A stretch of DNA of 64,000 nucleotides from Lucifuga dentata (GCA_014773175.1 VXCM01003123.1:1-64000), one strand, 5' to 3'. Shown: positions 37,924 through 62,556, counted from the stretch's first letter. The notes: generated by a model not told the origin, from the sequence alone. Translations and numbers: made by a program.

Positions 37924-39280
37924 GGATCCATCTGATGAAGAAGAAGAAGCAGAAGAAGAAGAAGAAACGACTTGGGTGTCTGAATTAAATAAGCAGAGAA
38001 AAAGAGGAGTTGACCTGGACAGCAAACTGCTACAGCCTGTTGTGTTTTCTCTCTTGAACAGGAGCTGAGAAATCAACTTAGCAGCTAAACAACGTGAAGC
38101 TCCATCATCCTGTTTTTTTGTTTTTTTTTTGTTTTTTTTGGAGGGGGTTGTTTGTTTTCTCCCGTGTCCACCACATGAATTGTTCTTTACTAGGACAAAG
38201 TGAAAGTGATGGTTCACTAAGTCGGACACTTTATCAAGTGGACATGGAGGACCTGAGGCTCTTTTGAAATGGCACCTTTTTGGACTGTGAACCTTGGACT
38301 GTGTGTTGTGTCCTCATTAACATGTTTTCTGGTGTGTTTTGATGTGTTAAGGGTCAAAGAAATGATTACAGTTCAGTCTGGTTAGAATCAACTAAAGACA
38401 TAAAACCTCACAATTCTCAGATCTCCCCCAAACTATCAGAACAGGCTGTCAGTAACGAATCAAGCATCGAAATTAACTGAAACTAACTTTTTTCGCTCAC
38501 TATGATCCTCATGCTTTTCCATCCTTTTTGTCTCGGAGCTGATTGGTTTTAACACGTCATGAGATTCGTTCAGCCTGTTTCACAGGCCTGTTTTTCAAAT
38601 TACTGTTGTGGAATTGAAATATCTTCTCCCAAATGATGGGAATCTGTGTTTTGGTTTCAGTGGCAGACTGAAGTTCACTAGGAACACAGTCCAAATGTTT
38701 TAGAGCCATTTTGAAATAGTCTTTATTCTTGGACCTAGGTTGGCTGCTAGCTTATATGACCACATGCTGATCATTTATTTTTATCCTCTCGGCTGTTTGT
38801 CTTTTGTTTGTACCAGCTGTCGGCATAATGTTTCCGGGGGAACATTTCATTCCTTTTGTGCAGCTTAGCAGAAGATTGTGTGAAAGAATAGAAAAAGAAT
38901 TTTTTTTAAAGTCATGTAAACCTAAATTATTGATTAACATGACTAATTGCATCCTTGTAGTGACAACTGAAAGGTGGATGAAGAGACATCTTTTGTTTTG
39001 TTTTTTTTCCAAAAAGGAAATCTCATTTTTGTTTTATCCACTGACTCTAGCCAGATTTGGCTACTTTTTAAATTGTTTGTTCGTGATGAGATGATATACT
39101 TTTTATATGACTAAGAGACGTCATATGTAATTGCAGTCACACTTCTACACCCATAGAATAAGTTTGATTTCTCTCAGATGTTCTTTATCTCGAGAAGTTT
39201 CCACCAGAACTGAAGTGCACACCTTTTGTGGGGGGGANTGGAGGGGTGGGTGAGCTTTGTATATTATTCCATAAAATATA

Positions 39281-39286
39281 AATAAA
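39281..39286 (+). terminator. wac: probable wac polyadenylation signal
   Basis: AATAAA 1.36 kb after the wac stop codon. The interval 37924-39280 has no other gene and is taken as the wac 3' UTR. A second AATAAA occurs about 210 nt further on and could be an alternative. Confidence 0.45.
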
Positions 39287-39299
39287 ACATTCTACCACA

Positions 39300-41153
39300 T
39301 CAGCTACTTTTTGACTTTTACTTGGAATTAAAGTGAAAACTTCCAGCTGTTGATCTTGTGTGTGTTTGTCTCCACCCTTCACAGTGGTTCCAAAACTTTT
39401 GTAAATGGCAAAAAAACATTTTTAATGACAGTATTAGCCAGTATGATGTTCATGCAGCTACAAAACAGGTCAAATGTCTAAATATTGTAAATAAAAATGG
39501 CAACCTGGACTGTGTTTTGCCAAAAAAAAAAAAAAAAAANAAAAAAAAAAAAAAAAACTTTAATTAGGAAAGTTTAATCCTGTGAAGTCACAGCTAATCA
39601 AGAAATTTATGTTTGTGTGTATTCCCACCTGGATAGGTTTTGATCACACCTGCAGTAGGAAGAAAAATCAAGCATCCTGACCAGGTGTCATCATCACTTA
39701 ACCCTGATTGGGAGGTTTTGCTTTGTGTCCTAAGAGTTTGATTTATTATTGACTACCTTAATTCCTCTAATATTTTCTGCTGATGTTTGTGATTTTCTAA
39801 CTCCCTGTTGCAAAGCTTTAAACCTCACCTTCACACAAATACCAAAAAAAAAAAAAAAAAAANAAAAAAAAAAAAAAAAAAAGCAAATGTTTATTGTTCT
39901 ACCTCATCTATTTGTAGGTCTGTGTACTTCAGCCCTCCAGTTAACTTTAAAACCTGATGGTGTGATTGCAGACAAAGTACACCAACTTTGTGTTAGAGAA
40001 GAAAAGCTTGTTGCATTGATTTGGAACTCAAAGAGTCACTGCAGCTATTTAAACAGAACCACTCCCAGCTGCTAGAATCCTATACATTGTACTACTCTAG
40101 AGCAATTTGAGCAGAGTCAAATACAGCAGAAAGAGGGAGAGATGGAGAAAGGAAGAGGATAACGAGCAGCAGGAGAGGCCAGACATTACATGTAGAAGTT
40201 GCAGAAACCTTCACAAAGCAGCCCAAGCTGAAATCGGCCATAATCGTAGGACATTGGATCAGCTTTCTATCAGGATGTCAGATGAAGGGTGGGACAGACT
40301 CAAATGATGCTAAGATGATCGTAAATCTAAGTCTTCACAATCACTCCAAACAAACGAGGCTTCTGAAGCGGCAAAACAGGGCAGAAATGTCAAGATTTTC
40401 TAAAGCAAAACTTTATTCTCTTTAATAAAGGATTTTATTACAGTGCAGTTTTTCAGGTGTCTGATGAAAGACAAAGCCAGCAAAAAGCAGAATTTAACTA
40501 CAGGAGGTTCATTCACCAGCGGACAATGAAAAGAGGCCGTGCTCCACAAAATGTTAATTTTAATATGGGAAAATTGGAATTTAATGTTTTTCCTCCCTGG
40601 TGTTGCGTTACCTTATTGTGACGTTACAGTGATGTGGAATATGCCGTGAAAAATCAATGTTCTGAGAGGACTAAAACACCAAGATACTTTAAAATTAAAG
40701 TTCGACAGTGACAAGCTGGGGTCTTTTGTCAAATATTAATTTATGAGTGTCTGTTTTTGAGCTCGGCAGAGCTATAAATCGTGTCTGGCAAGCAACGTGG
40801 ACTTCAGTTTAGTAGCCGCTCCTTTTACACACACTTCAGTGTTTTCTTAAATTTACATTGTCTTCATATCCCACAGGACAAAAAAAAATCTCAAAGTGAA
40901 TGTGTAAACATGACCGACAAGTAAAAACCTTCATATCCAAATGTTAAAGTTTCAAAATTGCATTGTTTTCTGTCTGAACAATAACACAAATCTATGATTA
41001 TCAAAACTTTTAAGAAAGAAGAAAGAAATCCCAAAAATTTTGATAAACCATTTCCAATTATTATATTAGCTGCATTCAAGAATGTATTTTTGTGTCTTGC
41101 AGTTTTAGCAAAATAATTAAATGTTGCTCAATCAAGTAAAGGCAAAAGTTCCT
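39300..41153. other. intergenic between wac and mgst3 (tail to tail)
   Basis: AT-rich. Two poly-A runs with unresolved bases (39540, 39863). No coding signal. Confidence 0.55.
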
Positions 41154-41159
41154 TTTATT
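41154..41159 (-). terminator. mgst3: probable mgst3 polyadenylation signal
   Basis: TTTATT on the plus strand reads AATAAA on the gene strand, about 365 nt beyond the mgst3 stop codon. That spacing fits a short 3' UTR. Confidence 0.4.
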
Positions 41160-41522
41160 ATCACAACATCTTCATTTGTTTGGGCAAAAATCACACAAAA
41201 TAACGAGTCAAGTGTCTAATTCTGAGAAAATTCTTTGTATAAATGAAAACAAAAAAGACAAACTGGCAGAACTTGCATTGATGGGAGTGTTGAACTTTGA
41301 ACGCACCACGCTGGCGATTATGAGCAAAGCGTGTCATTTGTAGGAGAACTAGTCAGGTCACTTACTGACAAGAAGTGTACTAAAGTTGACTAAAACATGT
41401 GAACAGGTCACAAGTTAGCACATGATATTAAATACACACATCATATGAAGTATGTATGTAGACGGGTCCTACTTATGTTCCCATCCTCAAGTCCTCTACG
41501 TGTTCAGTTGGGTGGAGAAAGA

Positions 41523-43397
<1,875 letters not shown>

Positions 43398-43831
43398 TCT
43401 AAGAAACAATACACTCCTGTTAATGTTGGTTATTTAACATAGAAAGTATTTTACAATGAAAAAACAAGCCTCTTGTTTTGATTTCCACAGGCCAGATTGT
43501 ACACATTTGCACCTTATTGCACAATAACTTTACATCCACCAACTCCATATTTAATTTATACCTTTGTATTTAAATTAATGTACCATTTGTAAATCTATGC
43601 TCTGTTTGCTTGAACTTCACTTGATCCTGTATATTTGGGCTGCAACTAATTTTTATTTTTAATTTTCTATTAGTCTCAACTGTTTTTCAGATTGAGTGAC
43701 TAAAATTTGAGCAATTAATTTAGTGACTAAAATAGTTAGAAATGCCCATCACGTTCCTTGAGCCCATGGTGACATATTCATTTTTTTTTTTTTTTAAATA
43801 CAAACACCAGCAAAATTGTTAAATATATATC

Positions 43832-43835
<4 letters not shown>

Positions 43836-43874
<39 letters not shown>
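43836..43874. repeat. (GT)n microsatellite
   Basis: About 18 GT units after a TA-rich run. Confidence 0.9.
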
Positions 43875-43876
<2 letters not shown>

Positions 43877-46790
43877 TATGCTGATGGTTTACCTATTTTT
43901 AAATAAGCTTCTGCTTATTGCCACTGTATCACTTTAATATCTGAACTTCCTTGGTCATTAAACTTGATTCAAATTCAGATTTTATCATTTCAACCTACTT
44001 TCAAGTATTGTCGTTTTTTTTAAAATTTAATGGTCGCCTCAAATACGTTACTGTTATAACCAAACCACAAGAACACGCCTCCTTCAAGCAAAAAAAAAAA
44101 AAAAAAAANAAAAAAAAAAAAAAAAAAAATACTGATGAGAAAAATTAGATCGAGTTAATTTAATAAATATGAATAGTTTTATAACATTTTGGTAACTGTG
44201 TTTTTCACGCTGGCTAGCTGACTATCAAACTGATGGCTTTTACAAACAAACCCAGAGAATATAACCTTATTTATCTGTAAAATCAATAGCGCAAACTGAG
44301 GCGCATTAAAACAGAAGGTCATTTGAGGACTCGAACGCACCTAGCTTCTGTGCATGAGGCCAACAAGTTAAAGAGGAAAAAACGAAATGGAAATCCCAGC
44401 GCCGACAAAAATGTACGTATTTACCTTCAAATGAGATGGACTTGTTCAGCGCCTGTAAACTCAGAGACCTACCACACCGAATTTCCTGCTCCAATGTGTG
44501 CGGAAATGTTTTACATTAAATATATAAACATTGTGAATGCGTGGGTGTGTTTCGTGAATTTGTTAATTGTATGGATGGGGAATTCAAACATGGCGGCCAG
44601 TTTATTCCCATACAATTGTATTCCAAATAAACCAGCTCACCTAATGCACACAGTGGAAAGTTTCTGCACTTCCTCAGTCCTGTCCACAGCGCATGCGCAT
44701 TAGTCTCTCTCATGACTGCACAATAGAATATAATATTTAAATACAGAATCTAAATACAGTTCTTGTTGGACTTAAATTTATATCTGAATTGATAGTCTTG
44801 ATTATTCACATGGTATATTTTAATGTTGAAACCATCACGATTTTTTTTTTTTTTTTTTTTTTTTACAGTCCTATCTTTTGCAATGGGTGTTGGAAGAATG
44901 CTGCCTTCAAACGCTCCTCGTAAGTTTCCGGTTTTCCGACGTCATAACTGGCCTGCTGTACACGTCACGCCAAGAGCTCTAGTCGGGAATAAAACATTGA
45001 TGCCTAGTGGAAACTTTTTTTTTTTTTTCTGTCTAGTAAACTATTTAGGAATTGAAGCAGCACAAATGCATTTTATCCTTCAACAAATAGGAGACAGTGT
45101 TTATCAAGTACATAATTAATGTTTTATTATCTTTATTGACATTGCAATTTGCTATTTTCCCCACCAGGCTTCTTACCATGGGGTAGTGTGTTCTTGGCAA
45201 GCTACGTTCTGAATATCCGTCAACATATTGCTTGTCATATGATGGCAACGTGTGTAAATATGCTGCTGATCACTGCTTTTATTCAAACCCAAGGTTGTTT
45301 GAGTTGAAGTAATTATTCAATAAGATAGTTAATTGACTTATAATCTTTCATTCCAGAATATTTACCATACAGATTTTTAGGATAAAAGTGACCAACTAAT
45401 ATTAAGTCATTTTTTCTCACTGAAATGTCACCAATTTTCAGACTGTACATTGCAAATAGTCCCATTGATCCCAATAGCCCCATTGTCCAAAATAGCGCCA
45501 TTGAAATTTGTCTTCCATTATTATTGTGAATTATTAAAAAAAAAAAAAAAAAAAAAATCTTCATTTTCTGCTCCTTATGCTCCTTATTCTGCTTTATTTC
45601 ACTATTCTGCTGCTGTAACAAACCAATTTCCTCCCTGAGGATCAAGTCCCTCTTATCTTATCTTATCTGATCTTTTGATTGCATTAAAAATCATGGATAA
45701 TTTGCCCATCCTTAGACTTTTCTCTTGGGCACTTTTTAAACTCTGTGTAACAGAGCTGTTTTCCCCAGTTTTCATCACTAGATGTCCTCATGAAGTCACA
45801 GAACATCCACAGCACACACAAACAGCTGTGTGGATTTGTGCCTGTCACAGGACAAGTGTGAAAAAGCATTAGGTTATCCCTCCTTACAGGCTTATTGGTC
45901 TATTTTTGATTCCATAGCAGAATACAAGAAAAGCCAAAACTGCATTTTGTGGTTGTGTTTGTGTGAGAGGGTCTGCTTTAATGGGCTGATGGATGTTGAC
46001 ATGGGGTAGATTTTTTCACAGACTGTCAGTAGCACATCTGTCCTCCTCCTCCATCATACAGAGTCTGATTCAGCACTTCAACACCTACACAGAGAACCAA
46101 GAATAGATAGGGACTGAGACTGAGACTAGAGAGAGGAGAAAAACAAATCCTGCCCTGAGACTGTCCCATCCCAGCTAATCCCAACATGTGCATGTGTAGT
46201 GAGGCAGAATTGTATGGCGGGGGGGGGGGGGGNGCAAATTCTATCAGTCACCATCATGCCAGTCATTATGGTAAAAGCCTCAGTGCACAGGCACCTGAGT
46301 GTAAGTGACTTTGTGAATAGGTTTATGTAGGAGCCACACACACACATACACACATATGCACGTGGTCAGATCATACCCAATATGCTCCCCTGGTATCAGG
46401 TGCATCTGTTTATATGTGTCACCTCGCATCAGAACACACACACATGTGCAGACACACACCTGAGACTAATTAAGGCTGATTACTTTATGCCTGTGAAACA
46501 CACACTCACACTCCTACAATCAAACATTTAAACACACCAACTTTCATCCTCAAGTGGATGCACACAGGCTGCAAGCCCTCACTCTTAGGAAAAAGTGTAA
46601 AGTAACTGACCATATTGCCGCTATTGGTCACTCTGAGTCAAATTTTAATCATCATAACAATGATTTCATATTTACTAGATTGACAGTGGATCATTGATTA
46701 TTTTCTGTTCATATTATTCTGTAATATTTCTTTGGTTTTTGGATATTTGTAATTTACCTGTTTCTCATGTGGCTCCTATTGCATCACCCG

Positions 46791-46980
46791 GTCATTTGAG
46801 GAGAGGGAATCTCTCTTTGAATAGCCTCTTCCCTAGGTTTCTTCCGTTTTCATTATATAATAAGGTTTTTCGGGAGTTTTTCCCTCATCTTCTTGGAGAG
46901 CTTGGGCTGAGAACCGCTAATGTGTGGGTCTGTAAAGCCCTTTGAGACATTGTATGTGATACTTGACTTGACTTGACTTA
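46791..46980. repeat. L2-like LINE 3' tail, copy B
   Basis: Homologous to 32838-33031 and ends in a short tandem of CTTGA (ACTTGACTTGACTTGACTTA), the usual variable end of such elements. Intergenic. Confidence 0.55.
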
Positions 46981-47417
46981 ACTAGAACCATTTTAGGTTG
47001 TTTGGTCTGTCCCCATAGGAGAACCCTTTTAGTTCTAAGTGGAGCCCTTTCTGGATGTTACTACTGACCTTATCTGAGAGTTCTGTCAATAACTTTCATG
47101 TAACCATTTAACCTTCTTCAGGGAGGAACCTGCTGTTGATCTTCAAAAAAAGCAATAGGAAGAACATTTGCACGCAAAGGGATTACAGCAAAAGCCAGCA
47201 CTGAGCCACAAGTGTTGACAGATTATAAATTTGTTCACCATGCATAGGTTCAGGGGGTGAAAAAAGTATTTTTAGTAAACAGGTTCTCACATCAAAATAG
47301 TTTTTAATGTAAAAGGCTTTTTAATGCAGAGGCTGGTCAGTGGAAAAGAGTTCTCAGAGGTCAATGGTTCAAGGTAGCTCACATTTTGGAACCCTTCTTT
47401 TTGAGTATTGCTCACGT

Positions 47418-47446
47418 GCTCTCTCTCTCTCTCTCTCTCTCTCTCN

Positions 47447-47498
<52 letters not shown>
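47418..47498. repeat. (CT)n-n-(CA)n compound microsatellite
   Basis: About 14 CT units, an unresolved base at 47446, then about 26 CA units. Confidence 0.9.
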
Positions 47499-47499
<1 letters not shown>

Positions 47500-47752
47500 T
47501 AGGCATGGAAAGCATCAATGTGCCAAGCTGCTTCATTCCAAACTAGGTCACCTTTACTAAGAGTTTCCACAGTAAACAGTGATAACAGTTTGCCTTCCTT
47601 TGATTTGCTTCATCTCACTCCAAAGAGTGAGCTTACTCCACGCCCCCACCACCCCATTTGGATTCACTTTCGGAAAGCGAGAGGATGGCAAACCCAGTGT
47701 GACAGCTTGCCATGATCGTCGCCATGCAGTGTGACAACACGGGATTCCCTGT

Positions 47753-47760
47753 TATAAATA
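47753..47760 (+). promoter_or_regulatory. lrrc52: possible TATA box for lrrc52
   Basis: TATAAATA about 280 nt upstream of the lrrc52 ATG, in non-repetitive sequence of mixed composition. The distance would give a 5' UTR of about 250 nt. A single motif, so only suggestive. Confidence 0.3.
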
Positions 47761-48035
47761 GTGACGCTCAGGTGAAAGAAATGCGATAAACGAGTGAGAA
47801 TTGCATCACAGGGCTCCAAACCGTCAACTTCGTGATAGTGGATGCGCGCTGGATCCATTACAGACCAGACACAAGGAACTGAGTTACTACGCGCAAGGGG
47901 ACAGCCACTGCTAAAACTAAACGTTTTGACCTCCGTGGAAATGTTTCTGTGACAAATCACTTGGTTTGCATCAATGAAGAATGTGACTGTGTCTAACTCT
48001 CTCCAAACGGGGTTGATGAAGCCCTCCGCGGTGAC

Positions 48036-57281
<9,246 letters not shown>

Positions 57282-57760
57282 GCTTTGGAAGCCTCCTTAC
57301 TGATAGTGCCTCCTACTTCCAGGATTGTCTGTGAAATCTCGTGAATGGAGTCAAACTGAGTTTCAGTGACAGCATGTGGTTGCCATGGAGAGTGAGATGA
57401 ATCATTCCATGTGGAATGTCTCTTTCATGCAATACTCCATCATTACGCCACTGAAAACAGACTCAGGAATCACTATTTGTTTGCTTGCTTACTCTCTCTT
57501 CATGTCAGTGGTTGTGAGAGATCTCAGATGGGATTCATAAAGCACAATGCCAGACTTAGCATGTTGATGAGGGCAAAAATCATCATGCAACCGTATGTTC
57601 CCTCATTAAATATATATTTTAGCATTCGCCCTCAAAGAGGCATTACTGTTTCCTTATTTACACAACGCATTCATAAAATGCATGTCACAGAAAAATTAAG
57701 ACCTGTTTGGCAAAGTGAAATCTGGGTGACATTTTAATCTGTATCTGCTTGGTAACAATC

Positions 57761-57766
57761 AATAAA
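57761..57766 (+). terminator. lrrc52: possible lrrc52 polyadenylation signal
   Basis: AATAAA 480 nt after the lrrc52 stop codon, and the first good match on the plus strand after it. The interval 57282-57760 would be the 3' UTR. Confidence 0.4.
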
Positions 57767-59254
57767 TTTGATAGATAAGCCCATGCAGTTGATCAGTTTA
57801 TTTAAATGGTGAGTTCTGATCCAATCTCAGATACATTCTAGTGGTACTGAGCTTCTTCCTCAAGCCTTGTCCTCTGTGCTCTGCCTCTATCTCTCCTTCA
57901 CACACACACACACTCCACCATCCACTTCCTCGCACATCACAACCAACACACTGTGGATCTACTGCTTATCTTATTGTCAGTCTCTTAAAATGTGGAGCTC
58001 TAGAACAGGGAATTTATGTTTCCTTCACCGATGTAACATGTCAATGTCACTTTGACACCAGATGATGCAGCATAAAGCATGGTTTTTAAATATGAAGCAC
58101 AACGATCTGCGTTGGGTTTTACCTATGACACACCTTACATCAGTGCTATGCTACCTTAATGCTGATTATGCTGATTAAGCAATGGGAGCTTCATGTACAA
58201 GCTTCAATTATTGCAGCACTTTAATTTGACCTGTGCAGATAGAGTGATTTTTTTTTTAATCAATTCCACCCCTTGACTCATAACATTTCTATGTATGTAT
58301 ACTTACAGCTGTGGCATAACTGTATGTCAAAAGTGAGATTGCACAGTGACCCATGTATTTAAGCAGTATGCTTCAGTGCCTTGCTGGTGGCTCTGTTGGC
58401 TTTGGGTCAGAAATTTGCATGGATTTCTTCATTATTAACAATTATATTGCATAAAATGCATTTGCGTTAAGGTTTCAAGTGTGACATTTGCATCTAGCTA
58501 TATAATACATGCATATCCCAGAGTGGATCATTGTAGTAGTACATTACACTCTGCTAACAAAGCTCATTAGGCGACAGAATGCCACGAGCGAGAGATGGAG
58601 CATGAGGTCGAAGGTGCAGCTGGCGGAATATGATCGCTGGTTGTTGTAAATCATTTTGCCATGGTGAAACGGAGCTAATGATGAGGAATGTCCACACGTC
58701 TCCCCATCTTAATAAACGTGCTCATATTAGCTGTTCCAATGAACTCCCACCCCCACCCCACACTCAATTATAGCACCCTATCACAAGCCATTCACCTGGA
58801 GGTATATCAGCTGAATGAGCTGAATTTTAATAATGTTAGGTAGATGTGCTGAATTCTAACATTCTGCACTTCGAACACCCCCACACCGCAAACTCTACCA
58901 TAGGCTCATGCACATGTATGCACACACACACACACACACACCGAATTAGTTCTGCCTCCTGAGAATCACCTCTGGGTGGAATGGTCGGTGCGTGAGCAAA
59001 CGAGAAAATTGGTCCTCGGTTTTTCCTGTTTCCTCTTTCTCTCTATAAATACACTATGACTTAAAATCCAATATCTGCCTTCTTGGCATATAGTTGTACT
59101 GAAAGCTTGTATTTATATGTACTTCTGAATGGATTTTTGTGGAGCTGTATAACAGCAGTCGTGGTGGGTTCATGGGCAGCACGGCTTCAGGTGTTGGTTG
59201 AACTCAGTAAGGCGTGATCACATTAACAGCACAAGTGTGATTCCATGCCAGCTA
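57767..59254. other. intergenic after lrrc52, no gene seen
   Basis: Unique sequence with short CA runs. No frame with domain signal. Confidence 0.5.
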
Positions 59255-59520
59255 AAGGGAAAATACTGTATTATGCTTTTTATTTTCCATCATTTTTTAA
59301 TAGAATATTTATGGAATATAGTGGTGAGTCCATTGCATCCAGTAAGATAAACCTGTACTTCTGGAACTGCCCTGAAAACTTTGTTTTTCATTAGTCCTGT
59401 ATTTCCTTATATTGACATCAGCATGTAACACACCTAGAAACATCCATGAAGTGCAAGGCTAGCAAGTGAGTGTTGCAGCTGGCCAATCAGAAAAGAGCAT
59501 GATTTTCAAGTTGTGGGGTC
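59255..59520. repeat. dispersed repeat with CTGGCCAATCAGAA core, copy A
   Basis: Shares with 62557-63014 an ordered set of motifs: 'tattatgctttt', 'ccattgcatccag', 'aactgccctgaaaa(c/g)tttg', 'agctggccaatcagaa'. A third divergent relative lies at about 12900-13100. Probably a non-autonomous DNA transposon. Confidence 0.5.
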
Positions 59521-59790
59521 TGAAAGGACCATACCAGTGATTTTGCATGTTTAAGCCCAATATATACATCCCTATACATGTTACGTTACTGACAAACATT
59601 TTCCAAAACACAAAACTCTATTTTAGTTTTCTTGTTATTGACAAATTCACTAATCTTTCAAAATTAAATGTTAAGGTAACACACCAACTTAAAATTCAAT
59701 GTTTTGCCTGCTAACACGCATGAATATAGAAGACGTTGTCATTTTTAATTTCTCTGTAAAAGCCGTCTTGTCCTGGGACTACACCTGCTT
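59521..59790. repeat. TTAAAGGACC element, left half only
   Basis: Starts TGAAAGGACCATACCAGTG, with 'gcatgtttaagcccaatata' and 'ttacgttactgacaaac', and fades after the 'cctgggactaca' interior. It directly follows another repeat (59255-59520). Confidence 0.55.
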
Positions 59791-60081
59791 CCCTAAATAA
59801 TCTGCTCTAAATAATCTTAGTTCTCCCTTGAAATGATGGATCAGATCTGCTTCTTCATCCAGGATTTAATTTATGATGCTGTATCCTTTAACAGGATGAC
59901 AAAAGCTGTCAGATCATTCTGCTTGGCATAATTTACCAAAAACTTTTAAAAAATATGTCAATACAGCCAGTGAAAATCACTTATGACATAGTGAGGAGGA
60001 GGAGGAGGAGGAGGAGGAGGAGGAGGAAGATATGATATGGCAGAGGAGGAGAAGTTGTGGTAAACCAAGAGGACAGAAGAG

Positions 60082-60978
60082 ATGCCTCTCAAACTGAAGA
60101 AGGCAGAGGAAGAGGAGGAGGAAGAGGATGAAGATGCAGATATGGACCAGCAGCAGGAGGCTGCAGTACCAGCAGCTTCTTACCAGCAGGAACCAGTACA
60201 GAGTCCTGCAGGATCCACCGTCCTCCAGACACTCACAACAATTCCTCACAACAGATTGGTGTCAAATTCTCAGATCAACCCAATGACGCTGTCAGAAGAG
60301 CCTGCAGAACTCCTGGTTACAGACCAGCAGGAACCAAAGCGTCCACTCAAAAAGAAGCTGCTCCACTTCCTGGAGAGGAAGTTGATGGCCTGTAGGTTGA
60401 CACCAGAAGTGTCGCAGGTCTCAACTTCCAATTTTCCAGTCCAGCTTCCAGAGGAAACTGGTCTGGAAAATAGAAGAGAGATGTTCAGAGACACTTTAAA
60501 AGTTAACAAAGCATGGACTGATTATGATGAGGAGGATGAGCAGTGGTTCTGGGAGGAGGATCCACTGACCCTGTNAAAGCATGGACTGATTATGATGAGG
60601 AGGATGAGCAGTGGTTCTGGGAGGAGGATCCACTGACCCTGCTCATGGACCAGCAGGAGGAGGCTGCAGTACCAGCAGTTTTTTACCAGCAGGAACCAGT
60701 ACAGAGTTCTGCAGGATCCACCGTCCTCCAGACACTACAACTACTGAAAGTCCAGACCTGTAAGGTGAGAATCATCAGTAATCTGTGTCAGGACAGAGCT
60801 CAGACTCTCTGAGCCTCATTTTCTCTCTCTCTCTCTCTGTCTCTCTCTCTCTCTCTCTTTCACACACATGCATGCACCCCCTCCCCCCCACACACACCTC
60901 CCAACAGGCTAGCAATCATTGATCATCTATTTTTTATTTTATCGTTAATGTTGCATTAGTCTGACCATTTCACTCAAT

Positions 60979-61035
<57 letters not shown>

Positions 61036-61148
61036 GTCTCTCTCTCTTTCTGCAGTTGACATCCTGTGAGTTGTCATCGCAGACATCACATGGTGTCCAG
61101 GTCAGAAAAAAATCCAAGAAGCAAAGAAATGCTCACTGCAGTCATTAG
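60082..61148 (+). CDS. unrecognised small protein, acidic start, basic end, internal duplication (two exons)
   Basis: No family recognised. Exon 1 is 60082-60764. An in-frame TAA lies 18 nt upstream of the ATG, so the start is well bounded. It begins MPLKLKK, then a run of Glu/Asp. A module starting MDQQQEAAVPA and ending GSTVLQTL is repeated later as MDQQEEAAVPA...GSTVLQTL, about 34 residues each. Between them are a Lys/Leu-rich stretch (KRPLKKKLLHFLERK) and an acidic, Trp-containing stretch (DYDEEDEQWFWEEDP). A donor AAG|GTGAGA at 60765 and a CTCTCTTTCTGCAG acceptor support exon 2, 61056-61148, ending in a basic tail (RKKSKKQRN) and TAG; ATTAAA follows at 61192. The assembly duplication at 60508-60575 must be removed to keep the frame, giving about 235 residues. 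If unspliced, the frame ends at 60812 (220 residues). Could be a lineage-specific gene or an exapted repeat; expression is unknown. Confidence 0.55.
60982..61050. repeat. (TC)n tract before the candidate exon at 61056
   Basis: About 34 pyrimidine dinucleotides ending TTTCTGCAG. If the 60-kb gene is spliced, this is its polypyrimidine tract. A second (TC)n lies at 60823-60861. Confidence 0.85.
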
Positions 61149-61339
61149 TGAAAGTGAGCGGCCTCTCCACATTTTGGACATGAAAATCCTCATTAAATTT
61201 TGAATTGTATTTTTCTTTTTAAATGCTTGTTGTGGTTTTATTCCATAGAGATGTACTCAGTAGACAAACTTTACATTTAAGAAGTCTTTGTAGAGAGTTC
61301 ATCTCTTAGTTTTAGGATTAAGTATATAGACATGCTTCA

Positions 61340-61670
61340 ACCTTCAACCAGAGAGGTGGAGCTGCTCAGTATATTCCCTGGCAGAGACATAAATTTTCTG
61401 TGTTGGATTGGTTAAATTAAGTAACTTCAATAAAAAAATAAGAACGACATTTGGTTTACTGTGATGGATTACCTATCTCAAGCACATTTCAAGTCTCTAC
61501 AAGGTTGATTTTAATAGTGCACTGAAATGAACTCAAACCAATGATAGTCTGGAAGATAGGAAAAACAATTCTGAAATGTACTACTCCAGTAGTATATTTA
61601 GGAAAATGTTGACAGTAATTTAATGTGCAGGTTGCATATAAGATTTAAATATGCAAAGTCACTGGTCACT
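61340..61670. repeat. TTAAAGGACC element interior and right arm, decayed
   Basis: Contains the family interior (ATATTCCCTGGCAGAGACAT, 'gatggattacctatctcaag', 'gattttaatagtgcac') and a weak right arm (GTTGACAGTAATTTAATG), but the terminal TTAA is not recognisable. Confidence 0.5.
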
Positions 61671-61939
61671 TGTTTTCACCCAGTGTGCACAGATTTGAAA
61701 AAATACCCTTAAATGAAAACAAGAACATGGCAATCTGTATAATATGTCCTTTTTACTGTAAATGAATAGATCACACAGGTGTTGTTCCCTACAGGCCACG
61801 TACAGCTAAGAGATACAGATCGTCCTTCAGCTTTACTGCCTGTCATGGTTTAACTCCTGGTTTTATATGCAGATACCAGACTGTAAAATGCCTGCAGATA
61901 GGAGCTGTTAAATCAAGCTCAAACCAACCATCGGAGTCT

Positions 61940-61940
<1 letters not shown>

Positions 61941-61995
<55 letters not shown>
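61941..61995. repeat. (CA)n microsatellite
   Basis: About 27 CA units, intergenic. Confidence 0.9.
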
Positions 61996-61997
<2 letters not shown>

Positions 61998-62556
61998 AGC
62001 AAAATAGGAATAAAATCTTTGACTCATGCGCTGGAATTATTTAAACCAACGTTGAAATGAGGGATATATTTCCAGTGGCTGCTGCTTGCTTGCTGTGTTT
62101 CAGTTATTTCAACAAAGTTTCATCATTGATCACTGCCACGTATGGATGACAGCGCCAATTTCCTGCCAGCTGTATCACTGAAACACCGCGTCCACACTGC
62201 TGTGCTGAACTGGAACGTAGAATAACACGTACAGCTGGAACATTGCTTGCAATTGTGAAAATATACTGTAGCGCTGACAACACTAAAGGACAGAAGAATG
62301 GTTAGTACAAGGTTTTAGACCTGATACATCAATGAATGAGTGATCAATGTGAGGATAAACATGAGGTTATAGATCTGAATGTGTGATTAGTGTGTCTGTA
62401 TGGTTTATTTTGGTGTTTGTTGAAGGCTGCATGTGATTTTCTGAGTTGTCTACTTTTTCATTTCCTATACTCTCATAACATTGTTTTCATTATCGCAAGC
62501 CGTTGTCTGTAGAAATTATTTTGCATCTGGACTTTGGTTCAAAATAATCAAATTAG

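Larger units (their letters stand above)
43400..47640. other. mgst3 upstream region and intergenic DNA
   Basis: Probably includes the non-coding first exon and promoter of mgst3. The stretch 44190-44960 has more CpG (for example CAGCGCATGCGC), but no splice site was fixed. Otherwise microsatellites, a LINE tail and poly-A/G runs with n. Confidence 0.45.

Noticed and set aside
44823..45119. 98-codon frame starting in a poly-T run
   Set aside because: No domain, begins and ends in homopolymers, no splice or homology support.
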